Source: Polyangium mundeleinium (GTDB taxonomy: Bacteria > Myxococcota_A > Polyangia > Polyangiales > Polyangiaceae). From it: DNA of 64,000 nucleotides. Made by a program: the position numbers and the translations under genes. The stretch spans positions 9,332,501 through 9,396,500 of the forward strand of contig NZ_JAQNDO010000001.1 of the NCBI RefSeq assembly GCF_028369105.1, written 5' to 3'. The notes below the pieces were generated by a model that worked only from the letters and a program-made list of their open reading frames with translations, had not been told where the DNA came from and did not search any database. Shown piece by piece: positions 14,110 to 23,597 of this stretch; the first letter of the stretch is position 1, and each line of letters opens with the position of its first letter.

Positions 14110-16368
14110 ATGCGGAGAACGATGAAAGCGCTTGGTGGGATGTTGATCCTGGCCCTCGGAGGCGTGGCCGCTTGCAGCGGCGGCGATGGGACCGGGGCCG
14201 GCGGCACCGCGGGCACCGCGGGCGCGGGGGGAATGGCCGGCGCGGGGGGGATGGGGGGGACGGCCGGCGGTGGAATGGGCGGGGACGGCGGCTCGGGCGG
14301 CGTGTTCGTCCCGGGATGCCCGTCTGGCATCGTCTGCGGCACGGGCGATTGTTGCGCGCAGGGCTCCGAGTGCGTGATCGACGCGTGCTTGCCGGCCTGC
14401 GCCACGAGCGTCCGATGCGGCGCCGATCTTTCGGTGTGCTGCGGGGCCGGCGAGGTCTGCGTGGCGGACCAATGCGCCAAGCCCGGCGGCAATTGCCTCG
14501 ACTGGGCCGATTGCGCCGAGGGCGAGTTCTGCGAATCGACGCTCGGCGTCTGCTTGCCGCAGCCGCCCCCGGGCGCCGCGACTTGCGAATACAAGCCGCC
14601 CCCCGGCCCCCTCAAGCCGGTGCTGGAATGGTCCTGGACGGAGAGCACCATTTTCCCGGCGTTCCACCAGGTCATCAACATGCCCGTGGTCGTCGATCTG
14701 GAAAACGACGGCACCCCGGACGTGGTGATCGTGACGTCGAACAACTTCAACGCGAACCAGACGGCCTACCTGCGCGCCTTGAATGGCAAGGACGGCATCG
14801 AGAAATGGGACGCGGCCGTGGACGTGTACGCCGATGCGAACCGCGTGCAGCCGCGCGTGACGCCGGCGGCGGCCGACATCGACGGCGACGGACTCGTCGA
14901 GATCGTGACCGGCAAGGCGGGCGGCGGGCTCATCGCGTTCGAGCACGACGGCAAGGTCAAATGGACGTCCAAGCAAGCGGACGGCACCACGGCCTGGACC
15001 GTGGCGCTCGACTCGGCCACGGTGGCGATCGCGGACCTCGAGGGCGACGGCAAGCCCGAGATCGTCGTCGGCGGCGCCGTCTTCGATGCGAATGGAGTCC
15101 TCCGGTTCAACGGCGGCGCGTTCTTCGGGGCAAACACGGGCACCTACGGCGCCGTCAGCATCATCGCCGACCTCGACGGCGTGATGCCGCAGGAGATCGT
15201 GAGCGGCAAAAAAGCGCTCCGGGCCGACGGCACCACGTATTGGGAGCAAGCCGCGCTCAGCGACGGCTATCCCGCCATCGCGGATCTCGACCTCGATGGC
15301 AAGCCCGAGCTCGTCGTGGTCTCGAACGACACCGTGCGTGTCCAGAGCCCGACGACCGGCGCGGTCATCGCCAGCGTCGCGATGCCCGGCAATGGCCTCG
15401 GCGGCCCCCCGACCATCGCTGATTTCGACGCCGACGGCTTGCCCGAGATCGCTGCGGCGAACGGCACGGCGTACTCCGTCTTCGAGTTCGAGGCCGGCGA
15501 GACCGCCACGCTCAGCGTGAAATGGCAAAAGACGACGCAGGACGGCTCGTCGAACCGCACCGGCTCGAGCGTCTTCGATTTCCAGGGCGACGGCGCGGCC
15601 GAGGTCGTCTACAACGACGAGTGCTATTTCCGCGTCTATGACGGCGCCACCGGGGACACGCTCTACGAGGAGAAGAACCCGTCGGCGACGATCCACGAGT
15701 ACCCGGTCGTCGCCGACGTCGACGGCGACAACAACACGGAGGTCGTGCTCGCCGCGAACGACCTCTTCCACCTGAATGGACAGAACGGCTGCCCCTACGG
15801 CACCAATGGCCTGCGGCACGGCATTTACGTGTACGGCGACGCGGACGACAACTGGGTGCGGACGCGCAAGATCTGGAACCAGCACGCCTACCACCTCACG
15901 AACGTGAACGCGAACGGCACCGTCCCATCGCCCGAGTCCGCGAGCTGGATCAGCCCCTTCGGCCTCAACAACTACCGCCAGTCGAACCAGGGCGCCGGCG
16001 TCTTTAATGCCCCCGACCTCCAGGTCAGCCTCGAAGCGTCGCTCGCCCCCTGCCCGGGCGGCGTGGATCTTCGGGCGTTCGTGCAAAACAAGGGCACGAA
16101 CGGCGTCCCGCCCGGCGTGAAGGTGAGGTTTTACCGGGGCAATGGCCCGGACGGCACGTTCATCGGCGAAGCGACCACCACGAAGGCGCTCCTGCCCGGC
16201 CAGTACGAGCTCGTCGTCTTGCAATACAAGACGCTGGCGAGTGACGTCGTCATGTCGTTCTACGTCGAGGTCGACAAGGACGAGGCCGGAGAGAGCGGCC
16301 TGAACGAATGCCTCGAAGACAACAACGGCACCACGCTCGGCGGCGTCGAGTGCGGCGACCTGAACTGA
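14110..16368 (+). CDS. FG-GAP/VCBS-repeat lipoprotein
   Basis: 752-aa lipoprotein starting at ATG 14110 with GGAGG at 14097-14101; lipobox GVAAC (Cys22). After a Gly/Ala/Met linker comes a Cys-rich region (about residues 70-155, with CGTGDCCAQGSECVIDACLP and similar). Then there is a series of FG-GAP/VCBS-type repeats with Asp-rich calcium loops: VVVDLENDGTPDVV, AADIDGDGLVEIV, AIADLEGDGKPEIV, IADLDLDGKPELV, IADFDADGLPEIA and VADVDGDNNTEVV. These build an integrin-alpha-like propeller. The C-terminal 120 residues form a CARDB-like Ig domain (DLQVSLEASLAPCPGGVDLR). It is probably a surface adhesion or binding protein. A strong hairpin follows the gene. Confidence 0.86.
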   Translation: MRRTMKALGGMLILALGGVAACSGGDGTGAGGTAGTAGAGGMAGAGGMGGTAGGGMGGDGGSGGVFVPGCPSGIVCGTGDCCAQGSECVIDACLPACATSVRCGADLSVCCGAGEVCVADQCAKPGGNCLDWADCAEGEFCESTLGVCLPQPPPGAATCEYKPPPGPLKPVLEWSWTESTIFPAFHQVINMPVVVDLENDGTPDVVIVTSNNFNANQTAYLRALNGKDGIEKWDAAVDVYADANRVQPRVTPAAADIDGDGLVEIVTGKAGGGLIAFEHDGKVKWTSKQADGTTAWTVALDSATVAIADLEGDGKPEIVVGGAVFDANGVLRFNGGAFFGANTGTYGAVSIIADLDGVMPQEIVSGKKALRADGTTYWEQAALSDGYPAIADLDLDGKPELVVVSNDTVRVQSPTTGAVIASVAMPGNGLGGPPTIADFDADGLPEIAAANGTAYSVFEFEAGETATLSVKWQKTTQDGSSNRTGSSVFDFQGDGAAEVVYNDECYFRVYDGATGDTLYEEKNPSATIHEYPVVADVDGDNNTEVVLAANDLFHLNGQNGCPYGTNGLRHGIYVYGDADDNWVRTRKIWNQHAYHLTNVNANGTVPSPESASWISPFGLNNYRQSNQGAGVFNAPDLQVSLEASLAPCPGGVDLRAFVQNKGTNGVPPGVKVRFYRGNGPDGTFIGEATTTKALLPGQYELVVLQYKTLASDVVMSFYVEVDKDEAGESGLNECLEDNNGTTLGGVECGDLN

Positions 16369-16383
16369 ACCTCCCTGCATGAA

Positions 16384-16415
16384 AAAAGGGCGGACCCGCG
16401 TGGGCCCGCCCTTTT
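16384..16415. terminator. Bidirectional intrinsic terminator between convergent genes
   Basis: A 14-bp stem with one mismatch (AAAAGGGCGGACCC / GGGCCCGCCCTTTT) and a GCGT loop. It is followed by four T on the plus strand and six T on the minus strand. It sits between the ends of the FG-GAP gene (16368) and the beta-helix gene (16453), so it can serve both. Confidence 0.8.
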
Positions 16416-16452
16416 CCTTATCCGCGCGGGCCCACGGCGGGCCCGCGGCGTC

Positions 16453-19400
16453 TCACGCGGCCTTGCGCCGCCGCCCGATCACGAGGCCGAGCGCGCCGAG
16501 CACCACGAGCAGCGAGCCCGCGTGCCCCTCGTCCGCGCCGGGCGCCGTCCGGCAGCCGCAGCCGCCGTCGTCGGGCAGGTCGCGGCCACCCGCGCCACCC
16601 GCGCCGCCAGCGCCGCCAGCGCCGCCAGCGCCACCCGCACCACCGTCGCCACCCGCGCCGCCGGCACCACCGCCGCCGCCGGCGCCGCCTTGGCCCTCCT
16701 CCGCGCACGATGCGCTGCAGCCGTCGCCGTCCGCCAGATTGCCGTCATCGCATTCCTCGACGCCCGATTGCACGAACCCATCGCCGCAGCTCGCATTCTC
16801 GCACGTCGAGAGGCACGCGTCCGTGTCGTCGTCATTGCCGTCGTCGCACGCCTCGTCCGCCTGCACCACGCCGTCGCCGCATGTCGCCAGCGAGCAGTCG
16901 CTCTTGCAGCCGTCCGTGTCGTCGTCATTGCCGTCGTCGCAGGCCTCGACGCCGTCTTCGACGAATCCGTCGCCGCAAATTGCTTTCATGCAACCCGAGA
17001 CGCAGTTGTCCGTGTCGTTCGTGTTTCCGTCGTCGCATTCCTCGACGCCCGATTGCACGAACCCGTCCCCGCAGCTCGCCGCGAGGCACGTGCCGAGGCA
17101 CGCGTCCGTGTTCGACATGTTCCCGTCGTCGCAGGCCTCGCCCGCCCCGACGACGCCGTCGCCGCAGCCCGGCAGCGAGCAGTTGTTCCGGCAGCCGTCG
17201 TCATCGACCGTGTTGCCATCGTCGCAGGCCTCGACGCCCGACTGCACGACCCCATCGCCGCAGCTCGCCGCCTTGCAGCCGACGAGGCACGCGTCCGTGT
17301 TGTTGCCGTTTCCGTCGTCGCAAGGCTCGACGCCCGCCTGGACGAACCCGTCGCCGCAGCTCGCCTGCACGCATTGATTGAGGCACGCGTCCGTGTTGCT
17401 CGCGTTGCCGTCGTCGCAGGCCTCGACGCCGGCCTGCATGAAGCCATCGCCGCAGCTCGCCTGCACGCAGGTGTTCAGGCACGCGTCCGTGTTCGACACA
17501 TTCCCGTCGTCGCATTGCTCGATGCCGGTCTGGACTTGACCGTCGCCGCATTTCGCGTTGACGCACGTGTTCAAGCACGCGTCATTGTTGCTCTGGTTGC
17601 CGTCGTCGCACTGCTCGAAGCCCGCGCGGAGCACGCCGTCGCCGCACTTGGCCTGCGCGCAGGAGTTCAGACAGGCATCCGTGTTCACCATGTTGCCGTC
17701 GTCGCACTGCTCGACGCCGGCCTGCACGACCCCGTCGCCGCATTTCGCGGTCATGCACGAGTTCAGGCAGCCGTCCTCGTTGTTCATGTTGCCGTCGTCG
17801 CACTGCTCGACGCCCATTTGCACGACGCCGTCGCCGCACTTCGGGGCCTGGCACGTGCTCAGGCATGTGTCATTGTCGTTCTGGTTGCCGTCGTCGCACA
17901 CCTCGACGCCGGCCTGCACGTACCCGTCGCCGCAACCGGCGTTCTTGCAGCCCATGACGCAGGCGTCGGTGTTCACCATGTTGCCGTCGTCGCACTGCTC
18001 GACGCCGGTCTGCACGTACCCGTCACCGCAGCTCGGGTTCACGCAGGCGTTCAGGCAGGTGTCGTTGTTCGACGTGTTCCCATCATCGCATTGCTCGCCG
18101 GCCTGCACGTAGCCGTCGCCGCAGGCAGCGGGCTTGCAGGCGTTCGTGCACACGTCGGTGTTCACCATGTTCCCGTCGTCGCATTGCTCGACGCCGGACT
18201 GCACGTACCCGTCGCCGCAGGCCGCGGTCTTGCAACCCATGACGCAGCCGTCCGTGTTCGACGTGTTCCCGTCATCGCATTGCTCGACGCCCGTCCGGAC
18301 GAACCCGTCGCCGCAGGCCGCCGCCATGCACGTCGCGAGGCAGCCGTCATTGTTCGACGCGTTTCCGTCGTCGCATTGCTCCGGCCCGTTCGCCATGCCG
18401 TCGCCGCAATAGGGCCCGGGGCCCGAGCAGTCGGCCTTGCACTTGCCGTATTGCCCGTTCGCCAACCCGTCGTCGCACGCCTCGCCCGCGCCGAGCGTCC
18501 CGTCGCCGCAGACCGACACCGGCGCGTATTCGTAGGCGCCCATGTCGAACGCCGGGCCATTGAGCCCATCCCCGTCGAGCGGCCGCGTCGTACCCTCGAT
18601 GTCCTTGTTCGGCGCGCCCGTCGCCGTGCCCACGTCGATGCAGAAGCTCGTCGCCTGGAGCTTGAGGTTCGTCGGCGCAGAGACATAAAGCGGGTTCGTC
18701 GAGGTCGTGCCCACGCCCCCGCTCGCCCCCGAATAGTTTGTCGTGTTGCCCCACACGTCCGAGTACGTCACCGTCACCGTCGTCGAACCACCGAACGTGT
18801 CCCTGTAGATTCCGTACGTGTGGTTCGTCACGATCGAATTTTTAACCGTCACCGCGAGCGACGGCGAGGACGTGTACGCGTACACGCCGTAGCCGCCATT
18901 CTGGTTGAGCGTCGCGTTCGTGATCGAAACCGACACGCTCCCCGCGCCCGACGACGACATGTACACGCCGTAGCTCGAATTGTTCCGGATCACGGCGTTC
19001 GTGATCGAACCGCCGCCGAGCCCGGAGTAGTACACGCCGTACGAATTCGTATGCGCCGTGACCCCGGCGAGATCCGGGGCGCCCTCGACCACGCGAACCC
19101 CGTATTGCGCATCCCTGATCGTCATGCCCGTGAGCACGGGGTTCGTCGCCGTTTGCCGGAAGACCACGCCGTACCATTGCCCCGCGCCCGACGTCGACCC
19201 CGCGAGCGTCACGGGCTGCGCCGCCGTTCCCTTCGAGTTCAGCGTGCCGTGCACGATGAGCTCCGTCTCCCCGGTGTCCATCCCCGAGCCCATCGCGTCG
19301 GTCGTCGCGAAACGCACCGTCACACCGGGATCGAGCGTCAGCGTCACACCCGGCGCCACCGTCAAATCACCCGTCGACGTGTACGGCGAGCCCGCCAGGT

Positions 19401-21246
19401 TCAGCGTCGTGTTCGTCCACAACGTGCCGAGCAGGCCGTTCGTCGCATCGCCCGTGTACGGCAGCGCCCCGATATCGGTGCTCGTCGCGCTCGCGAAGCG
19501 TGCCGGCGAATTCGACGTCAACCGCAGGTTCGACGTCGACACGTACAGCGGATTCGCCGAAAAGCTCCCCGTGCCCGCGCTCGCCCCTGAGTAGTTTGTC
19601 GTATTACCCCACACGTTCGAGTACGCCACCGACACGTTCGTCGTCCCGCCGAACGTGTCCCGGTAGACTCCGTACGTGTGGTTCGTCACGATCGAATCCG
19701 TGATGTTCACCGTGAGCGACGGCGAGGACGTGTATGCGTACACGCCATAGCCGCCATTCTGGTTGAGCGTCGCATTCGTGATCGAAACCGACACGCTCGA
19801 CGCGCCCGACGACGATATGTACACGCCATAGCTCGAGTTGTTCCGGATCACTGCATTCGAGATCGACCCGCCGCCGAGCCCGGAGTAATACACGCCGTAC
19901 GAGTTCGTGTACGCCGTGAACCCGGAGAGCGCCGGGGCGCCCTCGACCACGCGAATCCCATATTGCGCATCCGTGATCGCCACGCCCGTGAGCACCGGGT
20001 TCGTCGCCGTTTGCCGGAAGACCACGCCGTACCATTGCCCCGCGCCCGACGTCGACCCCGCGAGCGTCACGGGCTGCGCCGCCGTCCCCTTCGAGTTCAG
20101 CGTGCCGCGCACGATGAGCTCCGTCTCCCCGGTGTCCATCCCCGAGCCCATCGTGTCGGTCGTCGCGAAACGCACCGTCACACCGGGGTCGAGCGTCAGC
20201 GTCACGCCCGGCGCCACCGTCAAATCACCCGTCGACGTGTACGGCGAGCCCGCCAGGTTCAGCGTCGTGTTCGTCCACAACGTGCCGAGCAGACCGTTCG
20301 TCGCATCACTCGTGTACGGCAGCGCCCCGATATCGGTGCTCGCTGCGCTCGCGAAGCGTGCCGGCGAGTTCGACGTCAACCGCAGGTTCGACGTCGACAC
20401 GTACAGCGGATTCGCCGAAAAGCTCCCCGTGCCCGCGCTCGCCCCTGAGTAGTTTGTCGTATTGCCCCACACGTTCGAGTACGCCACCGACACGTTCGTC
20501 GTCCCGCCGAACGTGTCCCGGTAGACTCCGTACGTGTGGTTCGTCACGATCGAATCCGTGATGTTCACCGTGAGCGACGGCGAGGACGTGTATGCGTACA
20601 CGCCATAGCCGCCATTCTGGTTGAGCGTCGCATTCGTGATCGAAACCGACACGCTCGACGCGCCTGACGACGATATGTACACGCCGTAGCTCGAGTTGTT
20701 CCGGATCACCGCGTTCGAGATCGACCCGCCGCCCTGCCCGGAGTAGTACACGCCGTACGAGTTCGTGTGCGCCGTGAACCCAGAGAGCGCCGGGGCGCCG
20801 TCGAGCACGCGAAACCCGTATTGCGCGTGCTGCACGACGAGCTCCGTCGTCGTGAGAACGGCCGTCGCCGCGTCGACGACGACGCCGTACCACTGACCCG
20901 CGCCCGACGACGTGGAGCGGAAGTTCACCGGGCTCGCTGCGGTCCCCTGCACCTCCAGCGTGCCGCGGATCGTCATCTCAACCTCGCCGGTGTCCTGGCC
21001 CGTCATCATGCCGTCCGTCGTGGCGAACTGCACCTCGACGCCGGCCTGGATCGTGAGCTTCGAGCCCGAGGGGACGATGATGTCCCCTTGCACGATGTAG
21101 GGGCTGCCGGCCGGGGTCCAGGTCTGGTTGTTGATGTTGCCGCCCGGGATCGTCGTCGCGGCCTGGGCGGCGCGTGGACACGCGAGCAGAACGACGGCCC
21201 ATAAAAGGGCGATCAACGGAAATACGAGCGCTATCGGGCGCTTCAT
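16453..21246 (-). CDS. Giant beta-helix / DUF4215-repeat surface protein with MYXO-CTERM
   Basis: 1597 aa. It starts at ATG 21246 with GAGGAG just upstream. A Sec signal peptide (MKRPIALVFPLIALLWAVVL, cleaved after AQA) precedes about 880 residues of parallel beta-helix, with repeats such as NAVIRNNSSYGVYISSSG and TLNQNGGYGVYAYTSSPS. This part is built from 286-residue tandem duplications. About 600 residues follow with 19 Cys-rich DUF4215 modules (CGDGxVQxGVEQCDDGN-type). Then come a Gly/Ala linker and a C-terminus with GGCGCRTAP, a hydrophobic helix and RRRK, matching the MYXO-CTERM sorting signal processed by myxosortase. It is predicted to be surface-anchored, probably an adhesin or matrix protein. 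The ligand is unknown. Confidence 0.88.
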   Translation of the reverse strand: MKRPIALVFPLIALLWAVVLLACPRAAQAATTIPGGNINNQTWTPAGSPYIVQGDIIVPSGSKLTIQAGVEVQFATTDGMMTGQDTGEVEMTIRGTLEVQGTAASPVNFRSTSSGAGQWYGVVVDAATAVLTTTELVVQHAQYGFRVLDGAPALSGFTAHTNSYGVYYSGQGGGSISNAVIRNNSSYGVYISSSGASSVSVSITNATLNQNGGYGVYAYTSSPSLTVNITDSIVTNHTYGVYRDTFGGTTNVSVAYSNVWGNTTNYSGASAGTGSFSANPLYVSTSNLRLTSNSPARFASAASTDIGALPYTSDATNGLLGTLWTNTTLNLAGSPYTSTGDLTVAPGVTLTLDPGVTVRFATTDTMGSGMDTGETELIVRGTLNSKGTAAQPVTLAGSTSGAGQWYGVVFRQTATNPVLTGVAITDAQYGIRVVEGAPALSGFTAYTNSYGVYYSGLGGGSISNAVIRNNSSYGVYISSSGASSVSVSITNATLNQNGGYGVYAYTSSPSLTVNITDSIVTNHTYGVYRDTFGGTTNVSVAYSNVWGNTTNYSGASAGTGSFSANPLYVSTSNLRLTSNSPARFASATSTDIGALPYTGDATNGLLGTLWTNTTLNLAGSPYTSTGDLTVAPGVTLTLDPGVTVRFATTDAMGSGMDTGETELIVHGTLNSKGTAAQPVTLAGSTSGAGQWYGVVFRQTATNPVLTGMTIRDAQYGVRVVEGAPDLAGVTAHTNSYGVYYSGLGGGSITNAVIRNNSSYGVYMSSSGAGSVSVSITNATLNQNGGYGVYAYTSSPSLAVTVKNSIVTNHTYGIYRDTFGGSTTVTVTYSDVWGNTTNYSGASGGVGTTSTNPLYVSAPTNLKLQATSFCIDVGTATGAPNKDIEGTTRPLDGDGLNGPAFDMGAYEYAPVSVCGDGTLGAGEACDDGLANGQYGKCKADCSGPGPYCGDGMANGPEQCDDGNASNNDGCLATCMAAACGDGFVRTGVEQCDDGNTSNTDGCVMGCKTAACGDGYVQSGVEQCDDGNMVNTDVCTNACKPAACGDGYVQAGEQCDDGNTSNNDTCLNACVNPSCGDGYVQTGVEQCDDGNMVNTDACVMGCKNAGCGDGYVQAGVEVCDDGNQNDNDTCLSTCQAPKCGDGVVQMGVEQCDDGNMNNEDGCLNSCMTAKCGDGVVQAGVEQCDDGNMVNTDACLNSCAQAKCGDGVLRAGFEQCDDGNQSNNDACLNTCVNAKCGDGQVQTGIEQCDDGNVSNTDACLNTCVQASCGDGFMQAGVEACDDGNASNTDACLNQCVQASCGDGFVQAGVEPCDDGNGNNTDACLVGCKAASCGDGVVQSGVEACDDGNTVDDDGCRNNCSLPGCGDGVVGAGEACDDGNMSNTDACLGTCLAASCGDGFVQSGVEECDDGNTNDTDNCVSGCMKAICGDGFVEDGVEACDDGNDDDTDGCKSDCSLATCGDGVVQADEACDDGNDDDTDACLSTCENASCGDGFVQSGVEECDDGNLADGDGCSASCAEEGQGGAGGGGGAGGAGGDGGAGGAGGAGGAGGAGGAGGRDLPDDGGCGCRTAPGADEGHAGSLLVVLGALGLVIGRRRKAA
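16693..18516 (-). repeat. Array of 19 DUF4215 Cys-rich repeats (about 96 bp each)
   Basis: Each unit encodes about 32 residues: CGDG, then V/Y/F-VQ-x-GVE, then x-CDDGN, an N/T/D-rich spacer, and two more Cys. Counting CGDG cores gives 19. The periodicity can mimic a CRISPR array at DNA level, but the reading frame and conserved Cys show it is protein repeats. Confidence 0.88.
18700..21130 (-). repeat. 858-bp near-identical tandem repeats in the beta-helix gene
   Basis: Matching landmarks at 18721, 19579 and 20437 (GCTCGCCCCTGAGTAG-type sequence in the plus reading) are exactly 858 bp apart, which is 286 codons. The two copies nearer the N-terminus differ at only scattered positions, and the third is somewhat more diverged. 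The N-terminal edge of the first copy is replaced by a diverged version of the same motif. This indicates recent unequal recombination. Confidence 0.9.
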
Positions 21247-21405
21247 GTCTAGCTCCTCGCAGAGACGTTCACGCGGGCACGGGGCATCTTTTCCCCTCCG
21301 GCCCGACGGTGACGCGACGCTACCGCAAGCAGTTCTCCGACTCAACGTCCACTCGATCCCCAGCTTGCCTCCGCGCCGCTTCCATGCCCCAATGATCGTC
21401 CAGCG

Positions 21406-22449
21406 ATGCGCGCAAACGACGACGAGGAGTCCGGGGAAGAGACCGGCACGTTTGGTCCCCTTTTCGACAACCGCGGCACGATCGCCGCCCTCGCCACGAC
21501 CAACGAAAACCTCCCCGCACCCCCGCCCCGCGCCGCGTTCCTCGTCGCCTACGACCGGCTCGCCGAGCTCGCCGCCGCCGCGCGAAAGCCCGGTTTCGCC
21601 GTCGCGGTCATCGACGCGCGCGCGCGCCTCGCCGGCGCCGTCCTCTGCGAGGCAGGATCGCCGCTCACGATCGGCCGGCACACGAAGTGCCGCTTGCAAG
21701 TGCCTTCGTCCGCGATCTCGCTCCGCCACATGGCTGCCCTCGTCCTCGCCGAGGGCGGCGCGCCGAAGCTCAAGGTCTGGGACCTCAACACGAAGCTACC
21801 TTTCCGCGCCGAAGATGGGCAGGAGAGCGGCGCGCTCGCATCCGACGGCCCCACATACCTCTCGATCGGCGCGTACGCGCTCTGGTTCTTGCCGTGCTCC
21901 CCGGCCGTCGCGTGGCCCGAGCGCGCGGGGGATGCGTGGACCTCGATGCCGCCGCGCACGTTCGTCGATCGCCGCGCCCCGGCCGCGGCCGACAAACGCG
22001 CCGGCGTCGACGCATTGCCCCCGCCGCGCCTGCGCGGCGGCCCGTATCGCGGCCTCGAAGAGCCCTCGCGTGTCACCACGCAAGCCTCGCCGCTCCTGCT
22101 CGGCGACGACGAAGAGCCCGAGATCGCCTGGGGCACGATCCGCCTGCAGGCCGGCATGGCGAAGGCGAAGCGGCGCGTCTCGGCGGAGCGCCTCGAACAA
22201 GGCCTGCTCATCGGCCGCTACGAGCGATGTGGCCTCTCCATCGGCGAGATCGACAGAAACGTCTCCCGCGTGCATTTCCTCCTCGTCCGCATCGGCGCGG
22301 ACGTCTGGGCCATCGACACGGGCAGCACGAACGGCGTGCGCCGGAACGGCCGTTCGATCGAGGCCGAGGTCTTGGCGGACGTGGATCGCCTCGAGTTCGG
22401 CTCGCGGATGATCCTCGACTGGCACCGGCTCGAACACCCCGAGGCCTGA
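21406..22449 (+). CDS. Protein with two FHA domains
   Basis: 347 aa. Residues about 75-155 form a degenerate FHA domain (LTIGRHTKCRLQVPSSAISL, then RHMAALVL). Residues about 250-335 form a canonical one (LLIGRYERCGLSI, then NVSRVHFLLV and DTGSTNGVRRNG) with the expected phosphothreonine-binding Arg, Ser-Arg-x-His and Asn-Gly. The linker is Ala/Pro/Arg-rich. FHA domains dock phosphothreonine peptides from Ser/Thr kinases, which are abundant in myxobacteria. Its TGA overlaps the ATG of the oxygenase gene (TGATG at 22447-22451), so the two are co-translated. Confidence 0.85.
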   Translation: MRANDDEESGEETGTFGPLFDNRGTIAALATTNENLPAPPPRAAFLVAYDRLAELAAAARKPGFAVAVIDARARLAGAVLCEAGSPLTIGRHTKCRLQVPSSAISLRHMAALVLAEGGAPKLKVWDLNTKLPFRAEDGQESGALASDGPTYLSIGAYALWFLPCSPAVAWPERAGDAWTSMPPRTFVDRRAPAAADKRAGVDALPPPRLRGGPYRGLEEPSRVTTQASPLLLGDDEEPEIAWGTIRLQAGMAKAKRRVSAERLEQGLLIGRYERCGLSIGEIDRNVSRVHFLLVRIGADVWAIDTGSTNGVRRNGRSIEAEVLADVDRLEFGSRMILDWHRLEHPEA

Positions 22450-23441
22450 TGCCCCCCGACCTCTCCGCCGTCCCGATCGTGGACCTCGCCCCGCTCGTGC
22501 GCGGCGGCCCGGACAAACACTCCGCGGCGCGGGCGATCGACCAGGCTTGCCGCGGCTCGGGGTTCTTTTACGTGGTGGGCCACGGCGTCGACGAGGCCCT
22601 CGCCGCGCACCTCGACGCGCTCTGCCGGACGTTCTTCGCGCAGGATCTCGATCAAAAGAGGGAGATTCGCATGGAAAGGGCGGGCCGCGCGTGGCGGGGG
22701 TATTTCCCTGTCGGCGGGGAGCTCACCTCCGGCAAACCCGACCTCAAAGAGGGCATTTATTTCGGCGCCGAGCACGGAGACGACCACCCGCGTGTCCGGG
22801 CCGAGCTCCCCCTGCACGGGAACAACCTCTTCCCGGACCTTCCGGGCTTCCGCGAGGCCGTGCTCGCGTGGATGGCCGAAATGACCCGCCTCGGGCACGT
22901 GATCCTCGAAGGAATGGCCCTCGGCCTCGGCCTCCCCGCGTCCTATTTCGCCGAACGTTACACCGCGGATCCCACGATCCTCTTCCGGGCCTTCCATTAC
23001 CCGCCTCCGCACGACGCGTCCGAGGGCTGGGGCGTCGGAGAGCACACCGATTATGGTTTGCTCACGATCCTCCGGCAGGACGACGCCGGAGGATTGCAGG
23101 TGAAATCGGGCGGTCGCTGGATCGAGGCGCCGCCCGTCCCGGGATCGTTCGTCTGCAACATCGGCGACATGCTCGATCGAATGACGGGCGGCCAGTATCG
23201 ATCCACGCCGCACCGCGTCCGCAATCGCTCGGGGAGGAGCCGGCTCAGCTTGCCGTTTTTCTTCGATCCAGGCTGGGACGCGAAGATCCAGGCGATTGAC
23301 ATGAGCCGTGCGGACGGCCAAGCGGACGAGCGGTGGGATCACCAAGACGTGCACGAATTTCGAGGGACCTACGGGCAATGGCTGCTCGGAAAAATCGCGA
23401 AGGTCTTCCCGGAGCTCGGGCGAACGGCTGGCGTGACGTGA
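22449..23441 (+). CDS. 2-oxoglutarate/Fe(II)-dependent oxygenase (isopenicillin N synthase-like)
   Basis: 330-aa member of the IPNS/2OG-Fe(II) oxygenase family. An N-terminal DIOX_N region (VPIVDLAPLVRG and GSGFFYVVGHGVDEALA) precedes the double-stranded beta-helix core. The iron ligands are H199 and D201 (GEHTDYGLLTI) and H255 (STPHRV), and the co-substrate-binding R265-x-S267 motif is present, so the enzyme should be active. The substrate is unknown; bacterial relatives oxidise small metabolites or modify natural products. It overlaps the FHA gene, an unusual pairing that hints at phosphorylation-linked control. Confidence 0.87.
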   Translation: MPPDLSAVPIVDLAPLVRGGPDKHSAARAIDQACRGSGFFYVVGHGVDEALAAHLDALCRTFFAQDLDQKREIRMERAGRAWRGYFPVGGELTSGKPDLKEGIYFGAEHGDDHPRVRAELPLHGNNLFPDLPGFREAVLAWMAEMTRLGHVILEGMALGLGLPASYFAERYTADPTILFRAFHYPPPHDASEGWGVGEHTDYGLLTILRQDDAGGLQVKSGGRWIEAPPVPGSFVCNIGDMLDRMTGGQYRSTPHRVRNRSGRSRLSLPFFFDPGWDAKIQAIDMSRADGQADERWDHQDVHEFRGTYGQWLLGKIAKVFPELGRTAGVT

Positions 23442-23597
23442 ATTTCTCCGCGCCCACCCCCGATTTCCAGAGCTTCCTGCCCCCCGCCGCGACGAACGCA
23501 GAATGCAAGCAGGAGGCCAGGACCATAAAATGTCTCGTCCTCTCGCGACGTCCCGGCGTTCGTGCTATCCGGTAGAGCCATCGAGAACCACGACCGC

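Noticed and set aside
16693-18516. Regular 96-bp repeats as a possible CRISPR array
   Set aside because: Units are in frame, differ in the conserved parts as well as the spacers, encode fixed Cys/CDDGN patterns, and no cas genes are nearby.
16522-19590. A 1022-codon open frame on the plus strand across the DUF4215/beta-helix gene
   Set aside because: Antisense shadow of a repeat-rich protein. Its product repeats only because the DNA does.
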